Part shown: piece by piece, positions 36,843-47,230 of the stretch
Layout of the letters: each line of letters starts with the position of its first letter
Position numbering within the stretch: the stretch's first letter is position 1
Source of the DNA: Sulfitobacter geojensis
Lineage (GTDB): Bacteria > Pseudomonadota > Alphaproteobacteria > Rhodobacterales > Rhodobacteraceae
Reading direction: 5' to 3'
Assembly: GCF_000622325.1 (NCBI RefSeq)
Contig: NZ_JASE01000005.1
Location: forward strand, 2,604,001 to 2,668,000
DNA length: 64,000 nt
The notes under the pieces: model-generated
Database searches by the model: none
The model's input: only the letters and a program-made list of their open reading frames with translations
Told to the model about the DNA's origin: nothing
Made by a program: the position numbers and the translations under genes

Positions 36843-38791
36843 GCCGCTTCCTCCGCTTCCGCTTCAAGGCGGACAAGGGCTGCCCCCGCCTCTACCTGAT
36901 CGCCCTCGGTGGCCAGCACCTCTGCCACGACCCCGTCCCGCGCAGCCAACAACGCATGCTCCATCTTCATCGCTTCCAGCACGGCCAGCCGGTCCCCTTT
37001 TGCCACCGCTTGGCCGACTTTGGCATCCACCGTGCGCACAAGACCGGGCATCGGGGCCTCGACCAGATTACCGTCACCCTGCGCGCCGCTTGCGCGGGCC
37101 AGCGGATCAATGACGTCAAAGGCCATACCGTAGCCCTCGAACACCGTAACAACGCCGCCCGCGACCGCGACATCCGCCGCCGATTGCCCGTCGATGATCC
37201 ATTGCGCGCCGCGCCGCGTGGCCACAACTTCCGTCTCGCCGATGCTCCAGACCTGCTGGTCCTGTCCCATGATGCGCACCTTCAACAGATGTTCTTCGCC
37301 GCCCCAAGCCAGCGTGACCGACCGCCGCAGCGCCCGCCACAGGGTAAAGCCAGTGTCGGCTTTCACCTCCAGCACGCCAAGCGCCGCCATGCCCGCCAGC
37401 GCCACATGCCGCGGCTCGACCGCTGGCACAGAGGTCAACGCATCGATATCGCGGGCAATCAGGCCTGTATCCACATCGCCCTTACCGAACCCTTCGTGCC
37501 CGGCAAGCGCGCCAAGAAAAGCAAGGTTCGTGACCGTGCCACCCACCTGACACCCGCTTAGGGCCGCGCGCAATCTGGCCAACGCCACATCCCGCGTGGG
37601 GCCATGGACGATCACCTTGGCGATCATCGGGTCGTAAAACGGGCTGATGGTATCGCCTGCCCGCACCCCCGAATCCGCACGCGTTTGCGGCGTAAACGCC
37701 AGATGCGTCAGCGTTCCCGTCGCAGGGAGGAAGCCTGCAGGCACATCTTCGGCATAAAGCCGCGCCTCGAACGCATGACCATTGATGGATAGATCCTCTT
37801 GCGCTGCGGGCAAAGCCTCTCCCGCCGCCACACGCAGCTGCCATTCTACCAGATCAACGCCGGTGATCAGTTCTGTGACAGGGTGTTCAACCTGCAAGCG
37901 CGTGTTCATTTCCATGAAAAAGAACCCGTCCGCGCTTAGCCCGTCCGATCCATCCACGATAAATTCAACCGTGCCAGCCCCGGCATAGCCGATCGCTTCC
38001 GCGGCCTTCACTGCTGCATCCCCCATCGCATCCCGCATCTTTTGTGTCATGCCGGGGGCTGGAGCTTCTTCGATCACCTTTTGATGACGGCGTTGCAACG
38101 AACAATCACGTTCAAACAAATGCACGGCTTTGGAGCCATCGCCAAAGACCTGCACTTCGATGTGGCGCGGTTTGGCCACGAATTTCTCGACCAGCACATC
38201 TGCATTCCCGAACGCCGTTTTCGCCTCGGACCGTGCCGAATCGAGCGCCGCCTGAAACCCTTTGGCCTCCTCAACAAGGCGCATCCCCTTGCCGCCGCCC
38301 CCTGCAACCGCCTTGATCAATACCGGATAGCCGATCTTGCCCGCTTCTTCCGCCAAAAGCGCATCATCCTGATCCGCGCCGTGATAGCCCGGCACAACCG
38401 GCACACCCGCCTTTATCATCAGCGCTTTGGCTGCGTCTTTCAGGCCCATGGCGCGGATGGCCGATGCAGACGGACCGATAAACACCAGTCCCGCCGCCTC
38501 GACCGCTTCGACGAAATCAGGGTTCTCCGACAGGAAGCCGTAGCCCGGATGAATGGCCTGCGCGCCACTCTCAAGTGCCGCTTGAATAATCACATCCCCG
38601 CGCAGGTAACTCTCGCTCGGAGCGGACCCGCCGATGTGAATTGCCGCATCGGCCATCGCCACATGCTTGGCCCCTGCATCCGCATCCGAATAGACCGCCA
38701 CACAACGCACGCCCAAGCCTTGCGCCGTTTCCATGACCCGACAGGCAATCTCGCCCCGGTTCGCAATCAGGATTGTATCAAACATGGACAC
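36839..38791 (-). CDS. liuD: Methylcrotonyl-CoA carboxylase, biotin-containing alpha subunit
   Basis: The 650-residue protein joins a biotin carboxylase (residues about 1-450: ILIANRGEIACRV, IHPGYGFLSENPDFV, AVAGGGGKGMRLV, EMNTRLQVEHPVTELITGVD) to a C-terminal biotin carrier domain (EAMKMEH, with Lys609 as the biotin site). With the beta subunit encoded upstream it carboxylates 3-methylcrotonyl-CoA. The GTG at 38791 has GAGG 5-6 bases upstream; the ATG at 38785 is an alternative start. Propionyl-CoA carboxylase is excluded by the operon. Confidence 0.94.
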   Translation of the reverse strand: MSMFDTILIANRGEIACRVMETAQGLGVRCVAVYSDADAGAKHVAMADAAIHIGGSAPSESYLRGDVIIQAALESGAQAIHPGYGFLSENPDFVEAVEAAGLVFIGPSASAIRAMGLKDAAKALMIKAGVPVVPGYHGADQDDALLAEEAGKIGYPVLIKAVAGGGGKGMRLVEEAKGFQAALDSARSEAKTAFGNADVLVEKFVAKPRHIEVQVFGDGSKAVHLFERDCSLQRRHQKVIEEAPAPGMTQKMRDAMGDAAVKAAEAIGYAGAGTVEFIVDGSDGLSADGFFFMEMNTRLQVEHPVTELITGVDLVEWQLRVAAGEALPAAQEDLSINGHAFEARLYAEDVPAGFLPATGTLTHLAFTPQTRADSGVRAGDTISPFYDPMIAKVIVHGPTRDVALARLRAALSGCQVGGTVTNLAFLGALAGHEGFGKGDVDTGLIARDIDALTSVPAVEPRHVALAGMAALGVLEVKADTGFTLWRALRRSVTLAWGGEEHLLKVRIMGQDQQVWSIGETEVVATRRGAQWIIDGQSAADVAVAGGVVTVFEGYGMAFDVIDPLARASGAQGDGNLVEAPMPGLVRTVDAKVGQAVAKGDRLAVLEAMKMEHALLAARDGVVAEVLATEGDQVEAGAALVRLEAEAEEAA

Positions 38792-38884
38792 CCAAACCTC
38801 TCATCTTTCAATTTCATCTTGCCCCTAAGCTCCTTAGGTCCGCAGGCAGAGCCTCCGAAATATCCCGCCATCAGCCCAAAGCCA

Positions 38885-40489
38885 TCACATGCGGAACACG
38901 CCAAACTTCGTTTCTTCAATCGGCGCGTTCAAAGATGCAGACAGGCTCAGGCTCAGCACATCACGGCTTTTGCGCGGATCAATGATCCCGTCATCCCAAA
39001 GCCTTGCACTGGCATAAAGCGGATGCGACTGCTCCTCGAACATATCGATCGTCGGCTGCTTGAATTTCGCTTCTTCTTCTGCGGACCAGGTATCGCCCGC
39101 CCGTTCGATTGCATCACGCTTGACCGTCGCCAGAACGCCCGCCGCCTGTGGCCCGCCCATCACGGAAATCCGGCTGTTGGGCCATGTCCACAAGAACCTT
39201 GGACGGTAGGCCCGCCCCGCCATGCCGTAGTTACCTGCCCCGAAAGAGCCACCCACCAGCATGGTGATTTTCGGCACGTTGGTAGAGGCCACAGCCGTCA
39301 CCATCTTGGCCCCGTGCCGCGCGATCCCTTCGTTTTCGTACTTCCGGCCCACCATAAAGCCGGTGATATTTTGCAAGAACACCAAGGGGATATTGCGCTG
39401 CGAACAAAGCTCGACAAAATGCGCACCCTTCTGGGCGGCTTCTGAAAATAGCACGCCGTTGTTGCCGATGATGCCGACCGGACAGCCCTTCACATGGGCA
39501 AAGCCCGTCACCAAAGTCTCACCAAACCGCGCCTTGAATTCGTCAAACCGCGAGCCGTCGACCAAACGCGCGATCACCTCGCGTATATCATAAGGCGTGC
39601 GCAAATCCGCTGGCACAACGCCCAGCAATTCAGCGGGATCATAGGCAGGTTCTTCGGGTGTTTCCCACTGCACCGTCGCCGGCTTTGCGCGGTTCAATTG
39701 ACCCACGGCCCGCCGTGCCAGTGCAAGCGCGTGGCCGTCATCCTCGGCCAGATAATCCGCAACGCCGCTCAACCGTGCGTGCACATCGCCGCCGCCCAGA
39801 TCCTCGGCTGACACAACCTCGCCCGTCGCCGCTTTGACGAGCGGGGGACCCGCAAGGAAAATCGTGCCCTGCTCTTTTACGATGATCGTCACGTCCGACA
39901 TCGCCGGTACATAAGCGCCGCCTGCAGTGCATGATCCCATAACCACCGCGATTTGCGGAATGCCTTTGGCGCTCATCCGCGCCTGATTATAGAAAATCGC
40001 GCCAAAGTGGTCGCGATCAGGAAACACCTCGTCCTGCTGCGGCAGGTTCGCACCGCCAGAGTCTACCAGATAGACGCATGGCAGATGATTGGCTTCGGCA
40101 ATCTCTTGGGCGCGCAGGTGCTTTTTCACCGTCATCGGGAAATAGGTGCCGCCCTTCACCGTAGCATCGTTGCACACGACCATGACTTCCTGTCCCTGCA
40201 CGCGTCCGATCCCGGCGATGACGCCAGCGCAGGGGGCGGCGTTGTCGTACAAGCCGTGCGCTGCGGTGGCACCGACTTCCAGAAACGGTGATCCGGGATC
40301 AAGCAGGTTCGCAACCCGCTCACGCGGTAGCATCTTGCCACGGCTTTCATGGCGCGCGCGGGACTTCTCGCCACCGCCTAAAGCGGCAGCTTCCGCTGCT
40401 TCCTGCACAACCGCAAGCGCATCCAGATGCGCCGCCTCATTCGCTTTGTAGGCTTCCGACGAAGGCAATGCCTGTGATGTTAACTTCAT
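38885..40489 (-). CDS. liuB: Methylcrotonyl-CoA carboxylase, carboxyltransferase beta subunit
   Basis: A 534-residue crotonase-related carboxyltransferase that transfers CO2 from the biotin carrier to 3-methylcrotonyl-Co[59 protein letters not shown] and [20 protein letters not shown] are characteristic of the MccB branch. Its start overlaps the acyl-CoA synthetase gene by 4 bases; the gap to mccA is 93 bases. Confidence 0.96.
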   Translation of the reverse strand: MKLTSQALPSSEAYKANEAAHLDALAVVQEAAEAAALGGGEKSRARHESRGKMLPRERVANLLDPGSPFLEVGATAAHGLYDNAAPCAGVIAGIGRVQGQEVMVVCNDATVKGGTYFPMTVKKHLRAQEIAEANHLPCVYLVDSGGANLPQQDEVFPDRDHFGAIFYNQARMSAKGIPQIAVVMGSCTAGGAYVPAMSDVTIIVKEQGTIFLAGPPLVKAATGEVVSAEDLGGGDVHARLSGVADYLAEDDGHALALARRAVGQLNRAKPATVQWETPEEPAYDPAELLGVVPADLRTPYDIREVIARLVDGSRFDEFKARFGETLVTGFAHVKGCPVGIIGNNGVLFSEAAQKGAHFVELCSQRNIPLVFLQNITGFMVGRKYENEGIARHGAKMVTAVASTNVPKITMLVGGSFGAGNYGMAGRAYRPRFLWTWPNSRISVMGGPQAAGVLATVKRDAIERAGDTWSAEEEAKFKQPTIDMFEEQSHPLYASARLWDDGIIDPRKSRDVLSLSLSASLNAPIEETKFGVFRM

Positions 40490-42009
40490 GTTACCTTCTC
40501 CAATTCCAGCGCCGCGCGGCGCTTCAATTCTTTACGGATCACTTTGCCTGTTACCGTCATCGGCAACGCATCCAGAAACTCAATTTCTCTTGGGTATGAA
40601 TAGCTTGCCAGCCGTTCCTTAACCCATGCCTGAAGCGCATCCGCCGTCACATCCGACCCCGCTTTGCGCACCACATAGGCTTTGACCACCTCTGTGCGCA
40701 GCGTGTCGGGTTTGCCGACAACACCGCAGGTTGCAACCCCCTCGTGCGTCAGCAAACAATCCTCAATCTCGGCCGGACCAATTCGGTATCCAGCTGATGT
40801 AATCACGTCATCCTCGCGCCCGACAAAGCGCAGATAGTCGCCTTCCCAGATGCCGCGGTCACCGGTCAGCATCCAGTCGCCGCGATACTTCTCTGCGGTT
40901 GCGTCAGGCCGGTTCCAGTAGCGCAACATCATGGAGGCCGAGCCGCGCTGCACTGCAATGTCCCCCTCGCCGTCACTTTCCTGCCCCTGCGCATCAAGCA
41001 CGGCCAGACGATGGCCCGCAACCGGTTTGCCGATCGCGCCTGCACGCGCCTTGAACGCAGCACCGCAGGAAGAAACGATCATGTTACACTCGGTCTGGCC
41101 GTAGAATTCATTGATTTCCAACCCAAAGGCCTGCCGCCCCCAGCCAAGCATCTCCGCCCCCAAAGGCTCACCCCCGCTGGCAACAGAGCGCAACCCGCCC
41201 ACTGTGACATCTGCCGCCTTTAACATCCGCAGGGCCGTGGGCGGGAAGAACACATTGCGCACGCCGCCGCGTTTGATCACATCACAGCATCCCTCCGGCG
41301 TAAACTTTGGCATCCGCGCCGCGACCACAGGCACGCCCAGGGCCAGCGCCGGCATCGCCACATCAAACAGCCCGCCAATCCACGCCCAATCCGCAGGCGT
41401 CCACAGGCAATCCCCCTGCTGGCCCAAGTAATCATGGCTCAACGACACACCGGGCAGATGACCTGTCAACACCCGGTGGCCATGCAACGCGCCTTTCGGG
41501 CGGCCGGTGGTGCCAGAGGTATAAATCAGGACGGCAGGATCGTCCGGTCCGGTATCCGCGACAGGAACCTCAGCGCCTTGCACGCCGACCCCGTCAACCA
41601 GCCAAGGCTCTGCAAGGTCCCCTAGCAAACCCGCGCCCTCCGCGTCCGTTAAAACCAACGCGCAACCGGCATCCGACACCCGCGATGATAGCGCGTCGCG
41701 CTTGAAGAGCTTGAACAAAGGCACTGAAATTGCACCGATTTTCCAGATCGCCAGATGCGCCGCAGCGCACCACGGTGATTGCGACAGCAACACCCCGACA
41801 CGCTCGCCCGCTTCCACACGCGTCAGCAATGCGCGCGCCAGACCATCCACCATCTGCGCCAGCTCACCGTAACTAACGTCACGCCGGCCCTCACCCGTTA
41901 GATCAATGATCGCGGTTTGCGCTAATGGCTGCGCCAAACACTGCGCGGCCATGTTCAGCCGCGCCGGAATGTCCCAACTGCCATCTGCACAGAGCCCCGG
42001 CAACTGCAT
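40486..42009 (-). CDS. AMP-binding acyl-CoA synthetase of the leucine operon
   Basis: A 507-residue member of the acyl-adenylate family. [17 protein letters not shown] is the ATP-binding P-loop, [18 protein letters not shown] carries motif III, and [20 protein letters not shown] with the later [15 protein letters not shown] supplies the catalytic Asp and Lys. The length suits medium- or branched-chain acyl-CoA synthetases better than acetoacetyl-CoA synthetase (about 650 residues). A role in activating isovalerate or a related acid is likely but inferred. It lies 3 bases after the ivd stop. Confidence 0.85.
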   Translation of the reverse strand: MQLPGLCADGSWDIPARLNMAAQCLAQPLAQTAIIDLTGEGRRDVSYGELAQMVDGLARALLTRVEAGERVGVLLSQSPWCAAAHLAIWKIGAISVPLFKLFKRDALSSRVSDAGCALVLTDAEGAGLLGDLAEPWLVDGVGVQGAEVPVADTGPDDPAVLIYTSGTTGRPKGALHGHRVLTGHLPGVSLSHDYLGQQGDCLWTPADWAWIGGLFDVAMPALALGVPVVAARMPKFTPEGCCDVIKRGGVRNVFFPPTALRMLKAADVTVGGLRSVASGGEPLGAEMLGWGRQAFGLEINEFYGQTECNMIVSSCGAAFKARAGAIGKPVAGHRLAVLDAQGQESDGEGDIAVQRGSASMMLRYWNRPDATAEKYRGDWMLTGDRGIWEGDYLRFVGREDDVITSAGYRIGPAEIEDCLLTHEGVATCGVVGKPDTLRTEVVKAYVVRKAGSDVTADALQAWVKERLASYSYPREIEFLDALPMTVTGKVIRKELKRRAALELEKVT

Positions 42010-42012
42010 GGT

Positions 42013-43176
42013 TTATCCCATCGCCGCCATCATTTCACGTCCGACCAGCATGCGGCGGATTTCCGATGTGCCTGCGCCGATCTCCATCAGCTTGGCGTCG
42101 CGGAAAATACGGCCCACAGGGTTGTCGCTGAGATATCCTGCGCCGCCCATGGCCTGTACCGCCTGATGCGCCTGCACCATCGCCTGCTCCGAGGCATACA
42201 GGCAGCACGCAGCTGCGTCCTGACGGGTCACATCGCCACGATCACAAGCCTTGGCGACCTCGTAAACATAGGCACGCGCCGAATTCATCGCTGTATACAT
42301 ATCGGCCATCTTGCCCTGCATCAGCTGGAAATTCCCGATGGGCTGACCGAACTGCTTGCGTTCCGCCATATAGGGCATGATCTCGTCCAGACAGTTGGCC
42401 ATAATGCCAAGGCCGATACCGGCCAGCACCACACGTTCATAATCAAGCCCTGACATCAGCACTCGCACGCCGCGCCCCTCTTCGCCCAAGACATTCTCGA
42501 ACGGCACTTCGACATCATCAAAGATCAGCTCGGCGGTGTTTGATCCGCGCATACCCAACTTGTCGAAATGGGGACTGGTGCTGAACCCCTTCATGTCCTT
42601 ATCGATCAGAAAGGCCGTGATCCCCTTGGACCCCGCATCGGGGTCGGTTTTGGCATAGACCACCAGCGTCTGTGCATCCGGCCCGTTGGTGATCCAGTAT
42701 TTATTGCCGCTCAAGCGGTAGTGATCATTGCGCTTTTCCGCCCGCAGTTTCATCGACACCACGTCACTGCCCGCCGAAGGCTCCGACATCGCCAGAGCGC
42801 CCACGTGTTCGCCGGAACACAGTTTGGGCAGGAATTGACGGCGCTGTTCATCCGTCCCGTTCAGTTTGATCTGGTTCACGCAAAGGTTCGAATGCGCTCC
42901 GTAGGACAAGGAAACCGAGGCCGAAGCCCGTGCGATTTCCTCTACCGCAACCGTATGCGCGAGATAGCTCATGCCAGAGCCGCCGAATTCTTCCGGCACC
43001 GTCATGCCCAGCAGGCCCAATTCGCCCATTTCGGTCCATAACTCTGGGGGAAAGTCGTTTTTCTGGTCGATCTCCGCCGCCATCGGCTTGACGCGTTCCT
43101 GCGCCCAACGGTGCACCATTTCGCGCATCGCGTCGACGTCTTCGCCCAAATTGAATTTCATGCTTGCGGTGAACAT
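42013..43176 (-). CDS. ivd: Isovaleryl-CoA dehydrogenase
   Basis: A 387-residue FAD-dependent acyl-CoA dehydrogenase. I used the ATG at 43176 ([20 protein letters not shown]) because GGGGAGAG lies about 6 bases upstream; the longer frame to 43209 lacks that. [20 protein letters not shown] and [12 protein letters not shown], with Glu247 as the catalytic base in the isovaleryl-type position, indicate isovaleryl-CoA as substrate. It is the first gene of the leucine operon and its product starts the pathway. Confidence 0.95.
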   Translation of the reverse strand: MFTASMKFNLGEDVDAMREMVHRWAQERVKPMAAEIDQKNDFPPELWTEMGELGLLGMTVPEEFGGSGMSYLAHTVAVEEIARASASVSLSYGAHSNLCVNQIKLNGTDEQRRQFLPKLCSGEHVGALAMSEPSAGSDVVSMKLRAEKRNDHYRLSGNKYWITNGPDAQTLVVYAKTDPDAGSKGITAFLIDKDMKGFSTSPHFDKLGMRGSNTAELIFDDVEVPFENVLGEEGRGVRVLMSGLDYERVVLAGIGLGIMANCLDEIMPYMAERKQFGQPIGNFQLMQGKMADMYTAMNSARAYVYEVAKACDRGDVTRQDAAACCLYASEQAMVQAHQAVQAMGGAGYLSDNPVGRIFRDAKLMEIGAGTSEIRRMLVGREMMAAMG

Positions 43177-43201
43177 GGCTCTCTCCCCAAAAACCGTTTT
43201 A

Positions 43202-43217
43202 ATGAACACTTGTTCAT
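43202..43217. promoter_or_regulatory. Palindromic operator candidate of the leucine operon
   Basis: ATGAACACTTGTTCAT: 7-base arms around a 2-base centre, perfectly symmetric. It lies 25 bases upstream of the ivd start and just downstream of a -10-like box, i.e. at the probable transcription start. Such short palindromes are typical of TetR-type repressors; no regulator gene is in the operon or next to it. Confidence 0.6.
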
Positions 43218-43218
43218 A

Positions 43219-43247
43219 TCCTTACGCATCCCCTGCCCACCCGTCAA
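43219..43247 (-). promoter_or_regulatory. Candidate promoter of the leucine operon
   Basis: TTGACG (43247-43242) and TAAGGA (43224-43219) on the minus strand with a 17-base spacer; the -35 box is near consensus, the -10 box weak. The operator at 43202-43217 immediately follows it. Confidence 0.4.
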
Positions 43248-43360
43248 CCGTGTCGGCCAAGCTCGTCGCAATATTTACGTTTTCGCGCCGCGCAATGGAA
43301 CCGGAGCGGCCCTTGTCCTGTTGAGACGGTGAACACAGACAATACAAAGGTACACGCATC

Positions 43361-43837
43361 ATGAGTGATCATATCAAAAAAGAATTCCTCGACCGTTTGG
43401 AAGGCACCCGCGTTGGAATGTTGTCCGCCGGTTCGGCCCGCGCTGTCCCGATGAGCCACTATTTCGACGATGATGACCCGAGTGCGACGCTGTGGTTCAT
43501 CACGGCCAAGCAAACCGACCTGTCCAAAGCTGCCGGTGCCGGCACACCGGGCACATTCATCGTCAGCAGCACGGACGAGTCCCTACATGCCCGCGTGGAA
43601 GGCACGCTGAGCGTCTCGAATGATCCGGCAAAACTGGACGACATCTGGAACAAGGTTGCCGAAGCATGGTTCGAAGGCGGCAAGCAGGATCCCGACATCC
43701 AACTGCTGCGCTTTGATCCGTTAGAGGCGGAGGTATGGCTGACCGGCGGTAGCCTCAAATTCCTTTACGAGATCGCAAAAGCACAATTGACCGAAAGCAC
43801 GCCCGATGTCGGTGAGCACGCTGTGATCACGTTCTAA
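43361..43837 (+). CDS. Flavin-binding general stress protein (PNPOx-like fold)
   Basis: A 158-residue split-barrel protein: EFLDRLEGTRVGMLSAGSAR, ATLWFITAKQTDLSKAAGAG, EGTLSVSNDPAKLDDIWNKV and PDIQLLRFDPLEAEVWLTGG match the general stress protein 26 / pyridoxamine-phosphate-oxidase-like family. Members bind flavin or heme; the exact cofactor is unknown. It is divergent from the leucine operon and ends at a strong terminator. AAGG about 10 bases upstream is a weak ribosome site. Confidence 0.82.
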   Translation: MSDHIKKEFLDRLEGTRVGMLSAGSARAVPMSHYFDDDDPSATLWFITAKQTDLSKAAGAGTPGTFIVSSTDESLHARVEGTLSVSNDPAKLDDIWNKVAEAWFEGGKQDPDIQLLRFDPLEAEVWLTGGSLKFLYEIAKAQLTESTPDVGEHAVITF

Positions 43838-43841
43838 ATAC

Positions 43842-43880
43842 AACAGCAACGCCTCCGACAGTGTCGGAGGCGTTGCTGTT
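43842..43880. terminator. Long bidirectional terminator hairpin
   Basis: AACAGCAACGCCTCCGACA (43842-43860), one central G, and its exact reverse complement (43862-43880) form a 19-bp inverted repeat. It separates two convergent genes. The last base belongs to the stop codon of the minus-strand DegT gene. No U-run follows in either direction. Confidence 0.85.
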
Positions 43881-45073
43881 CAGGCGCTTTGATACACTGC
43901 GCTGACTTCCGCCTTGATGATCCGCGCAATCAGTTGGCAATCTTCCAGTGAAAATGTCAGCGGCACCCGCATGTCCACAATGCCCGCCAATACTGCATCG
44001 CTTTTCGGCATCCGCGGTGCGTCGACATAGCGCCAGCTGTCATAGCGGCTGGTAAAACCGACTGGTTCCGCCCCGCCGAACCACTTCAACTCCACCCCCC
44101 GCGCCAGACAGCGCGCCAGCACGTCCTCAACCGCCTCACTTGACCAGCCCTGCAAAAGGAACTGGATGGAGGAGCCGACGATCACCTCGGCCGCCGGCCG
44201 TTCGATCACCGTCAGACCTGGGGTGTCGCGCAGCCCCGCTTCAACCGCGTAGTAACGTTCGTTCCATCGGTCACGCTGTTGATCCAGCTTGCGCAGTTGG
44301 GGCCGCAAAATCGCCGCCCGCAAATTGTCCATACGGCCGGAGATGTTCGGCATTTCATAGCGGATTTGCGCAAATGCTTCGGCCGGTGGCCCTGCCAGAT
44401 GTTTTTCGTACATCATATAGGATCCCGAAAGGATCACCGCGCGCGCTGCGACCTCAGCATCATCCGTGACGAACAATCCGCCCTCACCGGAATTCACATG
44501 CTTATAGGTCTGGCAGGAATAGCACCCCACTTTGCCCTGTGTGCCCGACGCCACCCCATTCCACGAGGCCCCCATCGTATGGGCGCAGTCCTCGATCACC
44601 GTCACACCAGCGCCGTCACAAATCGCCATTAACGCGTCCATATCCGCAAGATGCCCGCGCATGTGGCTGAGCAAAAGCACATCCGCCTGCCCCGCCTTGG
44701 CTGCCAGATCGTCCAGATCAATGACCAGCTGATCTGTAACCCCGACAAAGACCGGCACCGCACCAACCGCCGCAATCGACCCCGGCACAGGTGCCAGCGT
44801 AAAGGCATTGGTCAGCACCTTGTCGCCGGGTTTCACCCCGACCGCGCGCAAGGCTGTCGCCATCGCATATCCACCCGACGCCACCGCCAAACAGAATTTC
44901 GCACCAACCTGTGCGGCAAATTCCTGTTCCAGCAAAGCCGTTTCGGCCAACTCTTCCGCCGCCGTGTTATACCGGTGCAACCGGCCCGAGCGCATGACCG
45001 CCACAGCCGCCTCGATCCCCTCTTCGGGGATCGGCTCTTGCTGGGTAAAGCTACCCTTGAAAACCTCGCTCAT
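43880..45073 (-). CDS. DegT/DnrJ/EryC1/StrS-family aminotransferase
   Basis: A 397-residue PLP enzyme of fold type I. EDCAHTMGASWNG carries the conserved Asp, and SCQTYKHVNSGEGGLFVTDD holds the Schiff-base lysine (Lys191). Such enzymes make amino sugars for surface glycans, although some act on other ketones. No other nucleotide-sugar gene is adjacent; the next gene is gph, overlapped by 4 bases. The sugar substrate is not predictable from this context. Confidence 0.88.
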   Translation of the reverse strand: MSEVFKGSFTQQEPIPEEGIEAAVAVMRSGRLHRYNTAAEELAETALLEQEFAAQVGAKFCLAVASGGYAMATALRAVGVKPGDKVLTNAFTLAPVPGSIAAVGAVPVFVGVTDQLVIDLDDLAAKAGQADVLLLSHMRGHLADMDALMAICDGAGVTVIEDCAHTMGASWNGVASGTQGKVGCYSCQTYKHVNSGEGGLFVTDDAEVAARAVILSGSYMMYEKHLAGPPAEAFAQIRYEMPNISGRMDNLRAAILRPQLRKLDQQRDRWNERYYAVEAGLRDTPGLTVIERPAAEVIVGSSIQFLLQGWSSEAVEDVLARCLARGVELKWFGGAEPVGFTSRYDSWRYVDAPRMPKSDAVLAGIVDMRVPLTFSLEDCQLIARIIKAEVSAVYQSA

Positions 45074-45744
45074 GCAGCGGCTCCAATCAAATCCACAACG
45101 ATACGGTCCAGATCATCATAGTGCTCCAGCAACGCCTCGGGCGCTAGCGCCAGCATGTCATCACCGGACGGACCAAAGGTCACCAGAACACAAGGCACGC
45201 CTGCCGCCCGCGCCGTCTTGCGGTCCGTGTCGGAATCGCCGATCAAAACGCATTGCGCAGGATCGCCACCTGCACGCCGCGCCGTTTCAAACAAGTGTTC
45301 GGGGTCGGGTTTGCGCACCGCCAGCGTGTCAGCCCCGAGCATGGCGTCAAACGCCCCGCGCACCCCCAGCCGTGTCAGCAATGTATCGGCCAAGCCCTCG
45401 GGCTTGTTCGTGCAGATGGCCACGAAATACCCCGCACTCTTTAACCGCTCAACCGCCGCCATGGCGCCGTCGTAAAGGACCGTATGCGTGTCGATGTCAC
45501 GCGCGTAGGCCGCGAGCAGCTTGGGATAATAAGCGTCGATCGTCGCCTCGTCGCCAGCACGGCCCAACCGCTGCATCCCCAAGCGCAGCATCGCCCGCCC
45601 CCCGCGCAAGGCCGTGCCCGCATCGCTCGCAACATCGAGCAGATCGCCCGCACCCATTTCGCGAAAACACGCATTGGCCGCCGCGATCAAATCACCACTG
45701 GTGTCCGCCAACGTGCCGTCCAAATCGAATACAACTGTCTTCAC
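45070..45744 (-). CDS. gph: HAD-family phosphatase, probable phosphoglycolate phosphatase
   Basis: A 224-residue HAD hydrolase. VVFDLDGTLADTSGD holds Asp7 and Asp9 (nucleophile and acid), ICTNKPEGLADTLLTRLGVR is motif II, and CVLIGDSDTDRKTARAAGVP is the C-terminal metal motif. The cap domain and the GDSDTDRKTA form fit phosphoglycolate phosphatase, which clears 2-phosphoglycolate. It is translated just before the DegT gene. Confidence 0.85.
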   Translation of the reverse strand: MKTVVFDLDGTLADTSGDLIAAANACFREMGAGDLLDVASDAGTALRGGRAMLRLGMQRLGRAGDEATIDAYYPKLLAAYARDIDTHTVLYDGAMAAVERLKSAGYFVAICTNKPEGLADTLLTRLGVRGAFDAMLGADTLAVRKPDPEHLFETARRAGGDPAQCVLIGDSDTDRKTARAAGVPCVLVTFGPSGDDMLALAPEALLEHYDDLDRIVVDLIGAAA

Positions 45745-45875
45745 TCAACCGCCTCCATGCGCGGATCACCGCCCGCCGATGTTGCAACACGCAACTATGT
45801 TTGATCCCCGCCAGTCTTGCGCCTTTGCGCCAACCGCGTAAAGAGGGGCCAATTAACGAATAGACGAGTAATATA

Positions 45876-47228
45876 ATGAAAACCGCCTTGATCGTGCTTG
45901 CCGCTGGCAAAGGCACACGGATGAATTCGGACCTGCCCAAGGTCCTGCACCCCATTGCAGGGGAACCGATGTTGGTCCACGCGCTTGAGGCGGGCACCAT
46001 GCTTGCGCCTCAGCGTACTGTTGTGGTTGCGGGTCACGGGGTCGAACAGGTACGCACCGCGACGCTGAGCCACGATGCGACGATCAAAGTGGTCGAACAG
46101 ACCGAACAACTGGGCACTGCCCATGCCGTGGCCCAAGCCCGCGACGCGCTGGCCGGATTTGATGGGATGGCGCTGGTGCTATACGGCGATACGCCGTTTA
46201 TCCGCCCGCAAACCCTTGAAGATATGCAAGCGGCATTGAAACAGAACGACGTCGTCGTTTTGGGGTTCGAAGCCGCCGATCCTGCGCGCTATGGCCGGTT
46301 GGTGATGGACGGACAGCAGTTGGACCGGATCGTCGAATTCAAAGATGCCTCGGAAGATGAGCGCACCATAACCCTGTGCAATTCCGGTGTTGTGGCCTGT
46401 AACGCCGATCTGCTGTTCGATCTGATCGACGCGGTGGACAACAAAAACGCCTCCGAAGAATACTATCTTACCGATATCGTCGGCCTTGCCCGGGGGCGCG
46501 GCTTGTCCGCCACCGCCGTCACCTGTGACGAATGGGAAACCGTGGGCATTAATTCGCGCGCCGAACTCGCCCGCGCCGAAGGTGATTTCCAGACCCGCGC
46601 CCGCGCCGGTTTGCTGGAAGACGGCGTAACCCTGACAGCGCCCGACACGGTACTCCTTGCCCGTGACACGGTAATTGGCCGCGACACATTGATCGAACCC
46701 AATGTAGTGTTCGGCCCCGGCGTGACAGTTGAATCCGGCGCAACCATTCGCGCCTTTTCGCATCTTGAAGGATGCCACGTCTCGCGCGGCTCTGTCGTTG
46801 GCCCCTATGCGCGCCTGCGCCCCGGTGCTGAACTGGCCGAACACGTCAAGGTCGGCAATTTCGTCGAGATCAAGAATGCACAGATCGCCGAAGGGGCCAA
46901 GGTCAACCACCTGAGCTATATCGGCGATGCCACCATTGGCGCGCAAGCCAACATCGGTGCCGGCACGATCACCTGCAATTATGACGGGGTGATGAAACAT
47001 CATACCCATGTAGGCGCGCGCGCCTTTATCGGGTCCAACACCATGCTGGTGGCCCCTGTATCCATCGGGTCGGGTGCCATGACCGGCAGCGGCTCCGTGA
47101 TCACGTCGGATGTAGAACCGGACGCCTTGGCACTGGCCCGCGCACCGCAGGTCGAAAAACCGGGCATGGCGCGCAAATTGTTCGATATGTTAAAGGCCAA
47201 AAAGGCCAAACAGCAGAGAGGCAGCTGA
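45876..47228 (+). CDS. glmU: Bifunctional N-acetylglucosamine-1-phosphate uridyltransferase / glucosamine-1-phosphate acetyltransferase
   Basis: The 450-residue enzyme makes UDP-GlcNAc for peptidoglycan and LPS. Residues 1-225 are the nucleotidyltransferase (VLAAGKGTRMNSDLPKVLHP, near the start). Residues about 250-450 form a left-handed beta-helix with hexapeptide repeats (SYIGDATIGAQANIGAGTIT, NYDGVMKHHTHVGARAFIGS). The next gene, glmS, starts 3 bases later. Confidence 0.97.
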   Translation: MKTALIVLAAGKGTRMNSDLPKVLHPIAGEPMLVHALEAGTMLAPQRTVVVAGHGVEQVRTATLSHDATIKVVEQTEQLGTAHAVAQARDALAGFDGMALVLYGDTPFIRPQTLEDMQAALKQNDVVVLGFEAADPARYGRLVMDGQQLDRIVEFKDASEDERTITLCNSGVVACNADLLFDLIDAVDNKNASEEYYLTDIVGLARGRGLSATAVTCDEWETVGINSRAELARAEGDFQTRARAGLLEDGVTLTAPDTVLLARDTVIGRDTLIEPNVVFGPGVTVESGATIRAFSHLEGCHVSRGSVVGPYARLRPGAELAEHVKVGNFVEIKNAQIAEGAKVNHLSYIGDATIGAQANIGAGTITCNYDGVMKHHTHVGARAFIGSNTMLVAPVSIGSGAMTGSGSVITSDVEPDALALARAPQVEKPGMARKLFDMLKAKKAKQQRGS

Positions 47229-47230
47229 AA

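Noticed and set aside
38042..39445. 467-codon plus-strand frame across mccA and mccB
   Set aside because: It spans two real genes and their spacer on the other strand and has a random-looking Arg/His-rich composition.
42880..42900. GTTCGAATGC as a tRNA T-arm
   Set aside because: It is inside ivd with no acceptor stem or anticodon arm around it; no tRNA was found anywhere in the window.
36839..43176. Propionyl-CoA carboxylase reading of the carboxylase subunits
   Set aside because: Adjacent isovaleryl-CoA dehydrogenase, HMG-CoA lyase and enoyl-CoA hydratase genes and the MccB-type motifs point to methylcrotonyl-CoA carboxylase.
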